A program made the translations under genes and the position numbers. From NCBI GenBank assembly GCA_000181795.3, contig CM012954.1, positions 3,900,280 to 3,964,279 on the forward strand: a stretch of 64,000 nt of DNA, read 5' to 3'. The notes beneath the pieces are model-generated. The model did not search any database and was not told the DNA's origin. It saw only the letters and a list, made by a program, of their open reading frames with translations. The DNA comes from Trichinella spiralis. Taxonomy: Eukaryota > Nematoda > Enoplea > Trichinellida > Trichinellidae. This document shows positions 10,075 to 24,006 of this stretch, piece by piece. Every line of letters starts with the position of its first letter. Position 1 is the stretch's first letter.

Positions 10075-11011
10075 AAACAATCTATATTTTCCATTTCAAA
10101 TAAAAAATTTCCTATATTATTATGCGTGTCTGTTGATAAATTTCATTCAATTTTAAGTTTAAAAAATTCTATAAAGTTCGGGAGATTAAAAAATACAGTA
10201 TAAAAATAGTCAAGCACTTCGAGTAAATTTTGCAATAAAAAGTACCGTAGATATACGTATCAAATGGATAAGCAATTGTATCTTGCTGATTTGATAAATA
10301 CAATCCACAAAGCTTTTATTTCAGTTCTGTATTGACAGCTAAATAAATATTTGACTATCAAAAATAGACAAATGATCGTTTCCATTGGATGACGTAAATT
10401 CCAAAGATTTTTCTTGTTTTAAAATTTTCATTTTGCATATCTTTTTAAGGATTTCCAAAAAATAACTTTAAAACATTCTGTAATGTTTTCAAAAACTACT
10501 CACATTTACTTCATACATACCTATCATTATAATAGTTGTTCACAATATTTGCATAAGTAGCATTTCTTTTGATTTAGAATATTTATTAAAAAGCCAAAAA
10601 CGTTTGTGATTTGAAAATTTACGGATTTCACCATGCAAGTTTCATATACACCTTTATATGCAAAGCATACATTATTACAGTCAGAAAAATTAATTCAGGT
10701 GAAAAAATAAAACGGATACAAAATGAGCAATCACTTGGATTTCTGTTATTTCTGAAATGTCATTAACATTTATTAAAATGAAATATTTTCAACAGGCAGT
10801 TTTCTGTATCAAATAATCTCACAATTACGATAACTATTTTTCAGTGATGCTTAAATTGTATAATTTCATTAGTAGTATAAATATGATTGCGGATATAAAA
10901 ACATTTGTCCATGTTTAAATTTATTTTCAAGTATCACAATGTACCATAATTCATATATAAAAAGCTGACAAAAATTAAAGATTTACCAACTGATTCTACT
11001 TCACAGAATCA
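10075..11011. other. Intergenic 3'-to-3' region between GNAT and CSN3 genes
   Basis: AT-rich sequence between two convergent genes. It must hold both 3' untranslated regions and poly(A) signals; I see nothing else. Confidence 0.5.
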
Positions 11012-13490
11012 TTACAAAGCAATATCACGATCATCGGCTATATCTTTACTACTCGTAGCAATCATATTGCACACACCTTCGTCTTCCATGTACGTATGCT
11101 TAAAAACACCAACTGTCTTTAAAAAATAATTCAAAAAATAAAATTATTTCTTACTGCGGCCGAAACAGGCAATAAATTTGATGAATTCTTGGCAATGTCA
11201 TCACTGATTTGTAAAATCTGGTCAAACATTTCAGATAATAGTTTCATCTAAATCGACATCATATACATCGACATATAAAATTTATAAAATTAATTACAAA
11301 ATCATGCTGTACTTTAGAATCAATTTCATGATATTACAGTCATTATTAGAATAAATCACAAAAAATGAAACGCTTAAAATGTACTGCACAAATAATAATT
11401 GAAAATAATGTTGCTTAATATAAATTAGAATTTTCTTTATCCATTACTTGTTTAGGTTACACATCATACAAATATGCAATTTGACAGTACATTAATGATT
11501 TAAACAATTCAAAATAAACTGAAAAAATGCTTAAAATAAGAAATCTAATTTTGTTCCCATCCCAAATAGTCTGAGTGCTCAGAACAGAAAATAAATTACA
11601 CTAAGTTATTATCTATAGTACTAAATAATATCAAATTACAAATAAACATGACTTACATTTTTTGCACATTTGGTGCTCTCTGGTGAAAAGCTACCTTCAG
11701 ATAATGTAACTAGACCATTCACTTCATCAATTTGAGCTTTCAATTCGCCAGTCTGAACCTAAAGTTAAAAATGAAATTCCACAAGTCCGGAAAATTTACT
11801 ATGCACATAAACAAACCATATCCATTATAAATTTAATGACATCTTTATCCTGATGAATGTAGCACATTTTTCCAAAATCACAAACTTTCAAAGTACGATA
11901 AATCTAAAATTAATGAAAAATAATTTATTTCTCACGCAAAAACAGAGTGCTTATTTTATACCTTAGACAACTGCTGCGCTTTACGTTTTCGCATTGCATT
12001 CAGCACTTGCTTAGCTAGTCCCAAATTGCAATCCTAACATTTCAATTATTAGAAAGAATTATATTTTAAATTTTAACTGTCCTTACAGCTTTAAAAGTAT
12101 TTTCATATTTCATAATTACAGTCTCAACCAATTCAAAATTGCATGCAGAACAAGCCTTGGCCAGTTCATCATACGGCAATACGGAAAAAAATGGAAAAGC
12201 AATAAAAAAACTAGCACATGTATATTTTGGTAACGACACACTCTAAAAATGAATAGTTTACAGAAATACGACCTACGGTTAAAGCTTACTTCTCCAAACA
12301 GAATCAAATTAATTAATAAATACTTTTCATAACTATCAATGAACATAGGCAATAAACATTTCGTTGGAACGGTCAATACCTGATAATAACAAAGTCAACA
12401 GTGATAATTAGTATTAAAAATATAAAACAGTTTAAATAAAACGATTACCATTTCAAAAAAGAAATGTGCTCTCTCCATATCTTTTATGACTGACAAAATC
12501 ATTCCCCCATAATAATAATAAAGTACAAAATGCTTTGCACTAACACGACCTTGATAGGACTAGAAAAAATATTCGTTTTATGTAAAGTAAAATAGAAGCA
12601 AACTTCGCTTACTTCTGGAAGTAAATACTTAATGGGTGCGATTAAGAATGGAACTGCAGGATTCACATTTTTAGCACGCAAGCAAATCTGAACATTATTC
12701 AAATTATTTCATTGCTCAAAGAATCGAGTCGACAAAGACTACCATGCATAAATCGGCGTGAATAGATGTCCAACAATTTGGTGATTGCTGAAGACGCCTT
12801 ATCGCTTTCACCAGCATGTCAATTCCCAATCCGCACTAAATTTTCAGGTAGACATAAATACATTTTAACAACTTTTAAAGTAAACAAAAACCTCATCCTC
12901 AGACACTAAATGTTTTGCTACACGATGACAAACTGCGAGATCTAAAATTAGTCAAACATTTATGATTGAAATAGACCAACATTGTAAACCTTACATAAAT
13001 CTAATGCGATTTCCAACTGACGCTGTTCAATAACTTCAACAATCTCTTTGAAACAGGATATAATATTCTTTATTTCAGATTGAACATCAGAAGAATCCAA
13101 TGTACCCAAACACTGAGTTCTGGCGTATCTTAAATTTTACAGATTAAACGTAATTTTTAGTAAAGTAACTGAAATTTACAAGACACCAAGCGCAGCAATC
13201 GAAAACTGCGGTAAATTCTGCTGATAAAATGTCGTAACATTAGGGGAAGAAGTTAACAAAGTACCATTTGCACATGTGCGCAAGAAGGTAGTTAAGGCTT
13301 GATAATCATCTAAAATAATGTCAGCACTAAGTATGATAAGCAAAACATCGCATAAAAAACAAAATATTACATTACATCAAGATAATGCAACATGCATAAA
13401 AATATTGAAATTCAAAAACTTACGATTGGTAGTGTACGAGTTGATAGCATCTAGAATAGGATTCGAATTGCGCTGAAAGCTATCAGCCAT
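11012..13490 (-). CDS. csn-3: COP9 signalosome complex subunit 3 (CSN3)
   Basis: A multi-exon gene read on the minus strand from ATG at 13490 (MADSFQRNSNPILDA) to TAA at 11012. The CSN complex removes NEDD8 from cullins; CSN3 is a scaffold subunit with helical repeats and a PCI domain. Matches to animal CSN3 run in order: SYEKYLLINLILFGE (family SYKKYILVSLILLGK), then LPKYTCASFF and LPYDELAKACSACNFEL (family YHELAQVYSTNNPSEL), then CNLGLAKQVLNAMRKRKAQQL, IYRTLKVCDF in the PCI region, and GELKAQIDEVNGLVTLSEG before the C-terminal helix. Introns are about 40-70 nt. The very N-terminal exons are less conserved, so the start is the least certain part. Confidence 0.88.
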
Positions 13491-15326
13491 TTCCACTGAA
13501 ATCACCTGCTTTATTAACTTTGAAACTTCTATTCTTGCAAGAAAATCTGCAAATCAAGTATTACGGTAATATTTTACAGTAGGGCCACAATTTTAATTTA
13601 AGCAACTTAAATTGTAATTCATGATTATAAATGCAATTCGATTTCAGTGTTGTGAAAAGACATTTTTTCAATATTCCAATGAAACAGACTATTATTTACA
13701 TTTTTTATGAATCTTGTTCCAAAATCATTTTATCACTAGCTAGTTGAGACATTTTTTGCTTGATGAAATTTGACCAGTCTGATGGTGTCCTCATTTCATC
13801 AGTATCATTGTTGTCTCTGCAATTGTTTTTATTGATTCACCACATTTACCACAATCCTTTCATCGCTAGTCGTGCAAATATTAACATTGATAGTTTTTTT
13901 TTAATGTTTTTTAAAATGAAAATTACACCTCCATATCATTTCTATAATATTAAATTTACTTTCAAAATAGTATGTCCTTTTCTAATGTTCCTTAATTAAT
14001 AGTAGTCCTAATTAATAATTTTAATAACAGTATGTAATTGATTTTCATTGGTCACTCTATGTTTAACGCAATGGTTCACTCAAATTATTGAATTTTTCCT
14101 CCTTATGATTTCAGTTTTAACCATTAAATTGTAAATAAATAAAAAATTTAATACTTATCAAGGATTCGGAACTATTAATATATTTCATTAAAATATCGGA
14201 AAATAGAATATTTCATTAAAGTTGAACAATAAATGCAAATAACAATAAATACAAAAATATTAGCTAAATGGAGACCATCTTGACAAACTAGCGGAACGTT
14301 CGTTTGGAGCTGACCCAAATCAATAACCGCCGGCGCGTGACCATGACAGAAGAGAATGTAACAAAATTTGAATTTTTAGCTAGTTTGTACTAGATTATCT
14401 TACAATACTAACATTATAAATTGACGACAAAATGACATCAGAATCAAAAACTTCACTTGATCTGCACACAGTTATGGATAGAAATAAAAAGAGAAATAAG
14501 AAAAGCTACAATCATAACTAATTTCAGTAGAAATTGTTCACAAAATAAAAAAAATCAGATGGTTCATTGATAAAAAACATCATAGTTAACTAAGCTAAGC
14601 TAAAGTAAGGAACGGTGCAGTGGGGGCAACCACCGCAGTATTTCAAGTCAGTCAATGCCAGCTTTTTACTATTACTGTGCGTGAGAAAAAACGGCTCACG
14701 GTTTCACAACATAAAATTACTACTGTACATGTCGAGTTTAACATTAATATTTTATGCGTTACTCATGTTTCTGCAATTTATATGAATTAAATTATTTAAT
14801 AAAACAATTACGAGTTTTTTTGTTTACTACGAACTTTAGAACGAAAGAATTACGAACTTTTTTTTATTAATGGGCAGCAAAAGTGAAAGCTGTCTGATGC
14901 AAGAAAATACAGTATGACATATTTCATTTTTTGCAATATTTAAAATACATTATGCATTATAATGTAAAATACATCATGATTAAAATATAAAATACATTAT
15001 GTCCAAATATTATCACAAACTACTGCGAAACCATGTCTTTTTGAAATGGCCTCAAAGAAATTGGAAATATAGCTTATTTGCGTATGCCATATTACTTAAT
15101 TAATCATTATAGAAAATTTCATAAACGCTATTTTTCCTGTTAATTTTTATAAATTCAATGTTCTGTTATATTTGTTTTATTTTATTTCTATTTATTATAA
15201 TTTTTAAATGCTACAGTAAGAAATTGTACATGCACGTTTGTTTGTTTTTCTGTAATGAAGTTCACTTTGCAATCACGCTATGTTTTTCTAATCTTATGTT
15301 GAAGTGGTTATTATTTTGAAATTAAG
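13491..15326. other. Intergenic region between divergent CSN3 and zinc-finger genes
   Basis: About 1.8 kb of AT-rich DNA holding the promoters of both flanking genes. Short direct repeats of TAAAATACATTATG-like sequence occur near 14940-15000, and TATTTCATTAAA occurs twice near 14180-14220. A 79-codon open frame at 13760 has no support. Confidence 0.5.
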
Positions 15327-18300
15327 ATGAGCCATGTTACACAACCGGCTAGATGGACTGGCTATGCGGTTTTGGCACCTCGGGGATCAGCTCGAGGTCG
15401 AAATTCCGCCAGCCGAGCCCGGCTTTTCGCGATGCCTACTACCGCATCATCTTACAATGCTAAACGTTTTCCCTGTAAACTTTGTAAAACAGATTATGAA
15501 TCAGAGGCAGAACTAGAATTTCATATACAAGAACATGAAAATGGAAAATTTGTTATTAATATACCTCCTCCTCCTGTCCTGTCAGAATTAAAAGAAGACA
15601 GTCAGGAAACGACGAGTAAGTACAAAATAATAAATTGTTTCTCTCGTCGTTTTAAAATTGTTTCTTTTTGCTTTTAATGCTTTAAGTCTTCAAATTTATT
15701 TTTAAATGTATGAATTTATTTGTTAATAAAGTTTTTTTTATGTTTTATATCTGAAAATTATTTATTATTTTTTACTATTTAATGAGCATATTTTTGTGAG
15801 GATAAATATGAAAATATTATAAGTAAATCGTTTTAGAAGTTTATTATTATTTTGAAGATTTTTGTAATTACAAAATTAAATACTTTATATTTTATGTTTG
15901 TATGTTATGATAGATATTTTTATTGCATCTTATAGTTTAAATGTTCTGTGAAAATCTTCTGTAAGTAACGCCTGAGATGATTAATAATTTTGTATTTTAA
16001 ATAAGTATTTATAGGCAGTCGCATGTGTTTCTAGACTGAGATGCATTACAGTATTAGTTTTGTTTTAAGATGTACAAAAAAGTTGATTTGTGGAAATTGA
16101 ACAGCTTATATTTTTATGTTAATATTAATGTAAAATAAATTCTTTTTTCTTGCTTTTCTTGTGAAAACAACCGCAAATTATTTTACTGTGTTAGTAGATA
16201 TTCAGGTATTATTGATATAAACTTTTAAAGAAAAATAGGTCAGTATTACTCCTTATTTTTTTAAATTATTTATTAGTTGAATATATCACTGTTTATTAAA
16301 AAAGATAGTATAATTTATTTTAAACGTAATATTTTTTTCAGATTTAGATATGGACGAAGGCTCTTTTCGTGGAAGGCGACTGCGCTGCAATATGTGCGGT
16401 GAAAGATTTCAAGACAGGTCTCTGTTTGGGCAACATTTAGCTGATCATGAGAATCCTGAAGGAAGTCGCACTGCGCGAAAAAAAGTTGGAGAGTCTGATT
16501 CGGTGCCGACTTTGGTTAAAATGGAGAAATCTCAGGATGATGTGGATGAAAAAGAGAAGGTTATGTCCGAGCCACCAAGTTTACTTCGTGAACAAATGGG
16601 TAGTCCAGAAGATTATTTTGTTGAAGAAGAAGAGGATGATGATGATGATGAGGAGGAGGAAGATGATAGAGATGAGGAGGAAACATATGAATGCAAGGAA
16701 TGTCACGCTACGTTTAGCAGTTATCGAGGTTTGTTAACCCATACTTCTCGCAAGCATGGTAATGCTGCAATGAATGCTTTGCGAAACAAAACGTTGAAGA
16801 CGGAGAACATCTACGATGATTATTCTGAAGGTATGAGAGATGAATTTTTTTTCGTTGCTTAACTCAAAGAATTTAGCTTACAAATACGCTGAAATCGGAG
16901 ATGTACCAGGCGCCGCTTCAACAAAGGATACGGAAGTATTTCCGTGTCGTCAGTGTCCAGATCGTATTTTCCTGACATCTTACGGATTGGAACGTCATAC
17001 AAGACTGACTCATCCGGATAAAGTCAAAGAAGTTTTGCAATATATTGATGATATCGAACGGCATAAGTCAATGGCTAGTAACATTGGCAGTGTTGTCGAT
17101 ACTCCAGTTATACGTGCTCGTGGTCGAGGGCGTGGTAGGCGTGGTCGTGGACGTTCTCTAACGAACACCAGTTCTAGCCGCTCTTTGCGTTATCGCGAAG
17201 ACACGCCATCTCCACCAATTGTCTTAGGTGATGAGTATGATGAATTCAGCTTTCCAGCTCTACCTCCTTATAATCCTGATGAAGATTCACAAGGAGGAAA
17301 AGAGGAAGATACTGAATACGTATATGAAAGTTCGGTTAGCGAAGATGATCTTGTTCAATCCCGGCATTCAAGTACCGGTAGGCAGAGGAGATCTTCCACT
17401 TACTCTAATCGGGACTTTCAAATAGAATTGGATGAAACAGGCGACATGTATCAAGTATGCACATTCTTTTAAAATTTGTAAAATATGCTGTAATGTTTTG
17501 TATTGTGCTGCGTTGTGTTGTGATTTATGTATTTCTTTTTTCAAATGACATACATTTGTGTGTGTATAGGTATGTATGTATGTATGTATGCATCTCTTCT
17601 GTTTAGATTGTTCGGCAGCACAGTGAAGCGATGGTGGCTGCTGCTAGCTTTACAGAATCTCGCGCTCATGGTAGACCACGTCGATCAAATGGCACACCGA
17701 AGGCTAAATATCAGTCCTGCGAAACTTGCGGTATTCTCATCAATACGGAACATCCACGTGCCATGGAAAGTCACATGAAGGCACATCAGAAAAATATGGA
17801 ACTTCGCCAAGAATTGTTACGCTTGTATGGCAACAATTGGGTTGATCAGGTAACATGTCGCGAATGCAATTTGGTATTCAAAGATGGAGATAAATTGGAA
17901 CAACATCGGCGCAACGTACACGTCAAACGGCGACATTTTTTATGTCGTTTTTGCGGAGATGTTTTCAGAAATATGAGAGATTTGAATTTGCATAAGGAAC
18001 GACGCCATGAGGCTTTTGAAGGTAAATTTATGTTTTTTTAATATAAAGTAGTAGTATTTTTAACTGATGGATAATGAAAGAATAGTGGAATAAATCAGTT
18101 TTATTTTTGTAATGCTTTTCTCAGTTGCAGTCAGACTTATGCAGTGAATCTCATTATTGAATAGTAGCCGATTATTAATTATTTCATTTTATTCTAGAGT
18201 TTTCTGGTATTGAAAAGCTGATAGCCTGATTTATTTTTAAATTAGATGAGTTATTTTTGTAAGCATTTGCTATAAATGGGATTTATTTTGTAGGTCATCG

Positions 18301-21050
18301 TCGAGGAGCCGATCCAAATGCATCAATGACATTTAGCTATCAACGACGTGGTAATAATTATGAAGATAGTCGTAGCTTCTATGGAACTGATGCATCGCGA
18401 GTTTCTGATTTACCATTCATAATGACCTGCGCTTATTGCAAAGCGATGTTTGGTCGCGTTGGAGAATATATGCAGCATATGCTTGAAATCCATCATCGTC
18501 TGGATTCAGTCACTACTTTGGACGCTAAGTATTTTGCTCCATTTAAAGTCGACTGCTATAAAGGTTTTTTTCTCAATTGATTACATCATTTGTCTTATTT
18601 TGAATTTTAACTCTGATATCTTTTGTTTTTAGGAAAGGTTCATTTTGGTTGCTGTGATTTGATTTTATATGACCACAACGAAATGGCAGTGCATCGTCGT
18701 ACTGTTCACGGCTCGTCTGCCAGTGGACGTCCGAAGAAATGCAGATACTGTCCCATAGTTTTGATGAACACTGCCACTTACGATCGCCACATTGCGACGC
18801 ATCGTTTCCGCAAATGCACAATATGTCATTGTTCATTTGGCACGTCGACTGCAGACTACACCTTGTACAGATCTCACATGCTGAAACACAGAGAGCATGG
18901 TATGTTCTTCTATATATTTTTGTCATTGTTGTTTTTTTTTCAAATTCTAGGCTACGACATCCCATTGTCGATGATCGACGATGGAATTAATCCTACTGAA
19001 CGTGATTTTCTGATGGCAGTTAACAACGAAGAAGAATGTGGTGATGGTTCTGACGACGATTACAGTGTATTTTCCGGATCAGGAGTGGAATCTAATGCTG
19101 AAGACGAGGAGGATGATGAAAATTTGATAACCTGCTTTTTTTGTGGCAAATATTTCTCATGCGTTGGTCGCAGCCGAGTGCATATGAAGCTTCACTTGCA
19201 GAAACACTTGCGAGGCATGAAATTTAAGACGGCGCCCTTCAGCGGCAAATTGCACGACAAGTTGCGTTGTTATTTGTGCGGAAAAGTGAGATACAATCGT
19301 GCGGCGATGGCGTTTCACTTTATCCAATGTATGAGAAGAAGAAAAGGTTTCATTCGCACCACTGAAATTGACCCACCTTCGGTCGTTGTAATAAAAAAAG
19401 AGGAAGACATTTCGGCGGAACCGGTGCTGGCGAATATACGGTTGCCGACAGTTACCGCGGGCGGGGCGTTGTCGATGGAATTGCAGGATGAATTGGATGC
19501 GCGATGCCAGGAGGATGGCAAAAATTTCAAAAATCCGAGTTTTTTGAACAGGTCGTTTTTGTTGACTTGGAAATCTGTCGACGACAAACCAGACAGTGTG
19601 GAAATCAGTTGCATGCTGTGCGCCGAGACGTTTGAGAACTTTTTGCAAGCTGCGTTTCATGTGAAAAAGGTTCATATTGACAACGGTGAAGGTGGAAAGG
19701 TGGAAAATGTTGACCGGAAATTGTTTGAACAAAACTCAGGCATGCTTGGCATGTCGACGATAAAGCCCAACAAGCAGCAGTCGGAATCAGCAAGCAGAGG
19801 TGCGAGAGGGAACAACACCACGGCCGTAGTGTTTCCAATGTATGGCGGTTTGGATCGGCCTAAGAATCAGAAGAAATTTCGCTGTTTCAATTGCTTGATG
19901 AATTTCAAAACCAAGCAAGAACTCGAGAGGCACAAGCTGACCCACAGACCGAAACGAGAATATCGATGCCGCATATGTCGGCAGCATTTTTGGACAAGCA
20001 AGGGTCTTGATCGTCACTTGAAATTGCATGACGTGAACAACATGTATTGTCAGATTTGTTTCAAAAAGTTCAAAACTTGCGAAGCTTTGCAAAAGCACGA
20101 AACTTGCCACGAATTGGCAAATTCGCTGTACCAGTGCGAAGATTGCAATTTGTCGGTTTGCAGCATGAGGCAGTTGAACAATCATTTCATGCAGTCACAC
20201 TGTGGAATCAGCATATTGACTTGTATGGTTTGTGCGGCAATTCACACCGACAAGCGAGTGTTGAAACAGCACATCAGGTCCGCGCATCCGGATTTGGTGG
20301 TGCGTTGTGTGAAGTGCAAGAAGCGGTTTTCTTGTCCATTTTTGGTCAAGCGTCATTTCAATCGTGTCCACATGTACGAACGGACAGAGTCGTGCCCGTC
20401 TTGTGGAAAGATTTTTTTCGACAAACGTTCGCTGACTTTGCACCGTTGGCATCATTTATCTTTTTCTGGACGATATCAGTGCATGATTTGCGATCAACTT
20501 TTCGACAATATTCGGCAAATGCAAGTGCATTTGAAAAGTTCCCACTCGGACATTGTTGTCAAAGATGACGGTGACAACGCGATATTCGTTTATGATACGG
20601 AAAAAATACGACGTGGTTATGTGCAACGTGGCGGTGATTCAGTGGAAGTTGAATATATGTCGCAGTGTTGCTTCTGTGTCAAAGCGTTTGCTAACAAAGC
20701 TGAAGCAGTGAATCATTTATTTTTAAGACACGGTTTTGCACGTCAGCCACCCAAGTGCTACGCATGCGGGGCGGCGTTCAATTTCGTGAAGACTCTGCGA
20801 GCCCATTTAGCAGCGCGACATGGTATTTATTCCACATCCAACAACACTCAAGATGTCGAAATGACAGAAATTCGTAAGTTTTTCCGTTGTTACTCAATTT
20901 TGTCTATATCCTTGAAGTAGTGTTTATTTATTATTTATAATTTTTCCATCTTCACCAGATAATGAATCAGTTACTGGCATTTCTGAACATGAAGGGAGTA
21001 TGCTGATGGGAAGCATGGCAGATGTTGGTTACGTGAACACCTTTTCCTGA
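15327..21050 (+). CDS. Large multi-C2H2 zinc-finger protein
   Basis: Eight exons (15327-15615, 16342-16830, 16877-17454, 17607-18021, 18294-18563, 18633-18899, 18951-20873, 20959-21050) join to 1440 residues. Roughly two dozen C2H2 fingers are spread over the whole length, starting with CKLCKTDY...H-x3-H in exon 1 and denser in exon 7, which carries half the protein. Fingers are irregularly spaced, without TGEKP linkers, so this is not a KRAB-type array. Other features are acidic runs ([24 protein letters not shown] in exon 2; DEEDDE in exon 7) and an [12 protein letters not shown] stretch in exon 3 that could bind RNA or DNA. It is probably a nuclear regulator; the target is unknown. An internal ATG at 15432 (MPTTASSYN) is an alternative start. 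Confidence 0.85.
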
Positions 21051-21559
21051 ATACAACAGAGCATTTCATGTACACACAACAGGTATATATATACACGAAC
21101 AATTGGCTGTCTCTCTCTGCTTGTGAAAATCCGTGTGGTTCTACTTTGTTATTATTTTTAGCGCAGCTGATTATCAGTCAACTTAGTTTTTTGAATGTTT
21201 AAATTTAATATTTAAAAAAATTTTCATAAACAGGTTATATGTCATAGGAAAATTTATTTTTGTAGAATGTTGTTTTATGATGGTATTACGCTGCCGTTGA
21301 AACTTTGAAATTCAAGCCTGCTGTGTAAAATGCTTTGTATTGGAATGGATAAATTTGTAGCAAATTCTTTTTCTTTTTACCAATTTCATTTATTATTATT
21401 ATTATTATTATTATTATCGTCATCATCATTTCATATAATCTTCATTGACGCTATATCTATAAATTAGTATTCGCACTACCCTTTTGATTTTATGCATAAC
21501 GAACTTTAAATAGATAGTATACTTCAAAAATATGCTTAGGGCATTTCACTGTTTCATTT

Positions 21560-22252
21560 TCATTGGTCGTCTTCGCTGTCGTCGTCTGTGCTTTCGGTGT
21601 GGTCAGCTAGCGAAATAAAGTGCACCATATTATATTATTAAATTTTTGCCTTGTCATTTTTGATATGCTTTTACCATATTGTCCACAGTCAGCGGGTCCT
21701 TTGGTTTTCGAATTATCGAATTCTCGGCCCCATTTATCCACACACCAACACTGTGCTTCATAACATTGTTCCGGTCGATAGAAACCTTCCACATCACACT
21801 GTGGTATAAATGCACCTAAAAGCACCAGACAACCACCAGTTTCAAAGGCCTTTTTTATAAAAAAAAATTACCAAGAAGATGTGGATCAGTAAGACGACGG
21901 GCTGCGTGACATGGTGGTTCCTCTTTTTCTGAAATCATTATTCCAGTTTTCAAGAATGTATTATTTCGGAAACTTTGAGAAAAGACAATTGCAAACTCTT
22001 CTCACCTCGATTTGCCCACTGGAAACAATCGCACCATTCATCCAAGGAAAGTTCACCGTTTTGACTGACATCGCATGCATCCAAGAAATGATGGATGCAA
22101 TTTTTGTACTTGTCATGATCAAGAGAAAACAGTTCTTCGTATTGCAATCGGCCGTCTTTGTTTCCATCCAGTTGGCCAAACATCCAACCCACATCTTCAT
22201 TGCACGAAACATGATGTTCTAAGAAAATAAGACAAGATTATAAGATTCGACA

Positions 22253-22309
<57 letters not shown>

Positions 22310-23638
22310 ATGTATTTTTTAATGGTTCTTTTTTTAAAAAAATAAATATGAAACTAATTGCTAACTGACTGCTCTATTGATTCTTGCTGCACTGCTGTTT
22401 CAATTTAAATTTGTGGAAAGCAATTCACGTGGCTTATTAAATAAAAAAAATAATAAAATCTGCATTTGCAAAAACAATACGGAAATGTTGTCTACGTGCG
22501 TAACAATTGCTTAACGTAAGTGAATAAAATGCACATTTTTTACTAGGCAGAAGAACAGGCACGGCACTAGTGCTTTGCATTCGTAAATCGCCGAACCATT
22601 TCAAAAGTAGAGCTTCTATAGTGATGAGCTGCTTATCAGAACAAGCTGAAAATACGTTATATGCAAAGAGTAGTAATTGGTGCTAAATTTCACCGAAACC
22701 TTTCTCGTAGAGTTTCAGATGTTTGGGTGGAAATTTGTCAAAGTGTTCAAAGTCTTCAATTTTTATCGAAGGATCTAATATTTTGGTGTGGTATTTTTTA
22801 TTTGCATGCAATCGCTTAAAATCGGAAAAACGAGGCTGATATGATTCTTCTTCGTCTTCAGCTGACTGATCTCCTCCAAAGTTTGCCGTTTCCAATAACC
22901 TGAAAATCACTTTTAGTATACTGTAAAACAAAAGGATGAACCCACTGACAGTTGATTAGCCTTGTGGCGACTGACGCAAAGCGCGATTTCGTTTATCAAC
23001 GTACAAACTTCATCTTCTTTGCATTTAATCAACATGCAAGCATGATCTGAAATAAAGAGCTGATAATGTTTTTCGAATGTTACTGAACAGCACGGATGTG
23101 TCTAATCGATAAAAAAACTTCTCAAATAGAAAAAAAGAAGTGATTTATAAGACTGATTGATTTAAATAAGTTAAATGTTTCAAAATAAATGAGTGATTGC
23201 ATGCGTGTCAAAGAATAAGGTGTCTGTCAAACGTTGTGCCGTATACCTTCTTCTTCATGTTTAAAAGTTAACTGACGTCGACTAAAAAATGTTAAGCTAA
23301 AGTCTGAATGAATCAGACTTGTGTTATTTATCAACCTTTAAAATATATTTAAAAAATAATAATAATAATTTGAAAAGAAGGGTGCGGCTGTAAAAAATCG
23401 CTAATCACTCAAAAATTATCCTAAAGTAGAATACAAAAATTATACTTACCTTTGTCAAGCTGGTGAAATTCCAAAATCTTAAACGAGTGAATTTTAGGAA
23501 AATTTAACTCCTGCTAAGGAAGAGAACAAAAGCTGTTCATCAGAAAGTTATTAATTTTATAAAACTTACTTGATCAACTGCAGACTGACCAAAATTGAAA
23601 ATTGAACAGAAAGAGATGGTGAAAAAAATGAACAACAT
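21560..23638 (-). CDS. test-1: Testican (SPARC/SPOCK-family proteoglycan core)
   Basis: Nine exons join to 330 residues. Order: signal peptide (MLFIFFTISFCSIFNFGQS), a testican-like cysteine module (ACMLIKCKEDEVCTL...ALCVSRH), an acidic linker, the SPARC-type EF-hand domain (CSDKQLITIEALLLKWFGDL, then GWMFGQLDGNKDGRLQYEEL and LDEWCDCFQW with two EF loops), a thyroglobulin type-1 module (GAFIPQCDVEGFYRPEQC ... QCWCVDKWG ... CG), and an acidic SEDD-rich tail. Vertebrate testicans are about 430 residues and carry a Kazal-like module before the EF domain; it is absent here. The protein should be secreted and bind calcium in the matrix. The gene lies 369 bp downstream of the LLP homologue on the same strand. 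Confidence 0.92.
22257..22299. repeat. (TA)n microsatellite in a testican intron
   Basis: About 43 bp of uninterrupted TA repeats within the intron at 22219-22543. Confidence 0.9.
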
Positions 23639-24006
23639 AATTGAAAGTGAAAATCAAAAGAACGTCATACAATGGCACTAGGCAGAATGAAGTTTGCTCT
23701 GTGTTCGACTTTCGAGAAGGCACACAGCACCGATGTGTTCCAACTTTACTAATGCATAATAACAAATAGCGATGAAGCAAAGCAAAGCAAAGCAGCTGCG
23801 CGCATTCGCCAGCAACGCCCAATGCCACAGCAACAGCCAAGTAAACACTATAAATAAACAAAAGTAAAAGTTCAACCACTATAAATAAATAAATAAATAT
23901 AAACAGCACACATTCAAGAAAAAAATAAAAAGTATCAAACAACGATTAGTAAGTTTATTTTTTTCCAATGAATAATAATAACAACAGTTATACAGTTTCA
24001 CATTCA

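Noticed and set aside
13760-13999. 79-codon open frame upstream of the zinc-finger gene
   Set aside because: Phe/Ile-rich translation of AT-rich DNA, no splice or family support.
19157-19732. 191-codon minus-strand frame inside the zinc-finger gene
   Set aside because: Antisense shadow of exon 7, which has clear C2H2 coding on the plus strand.
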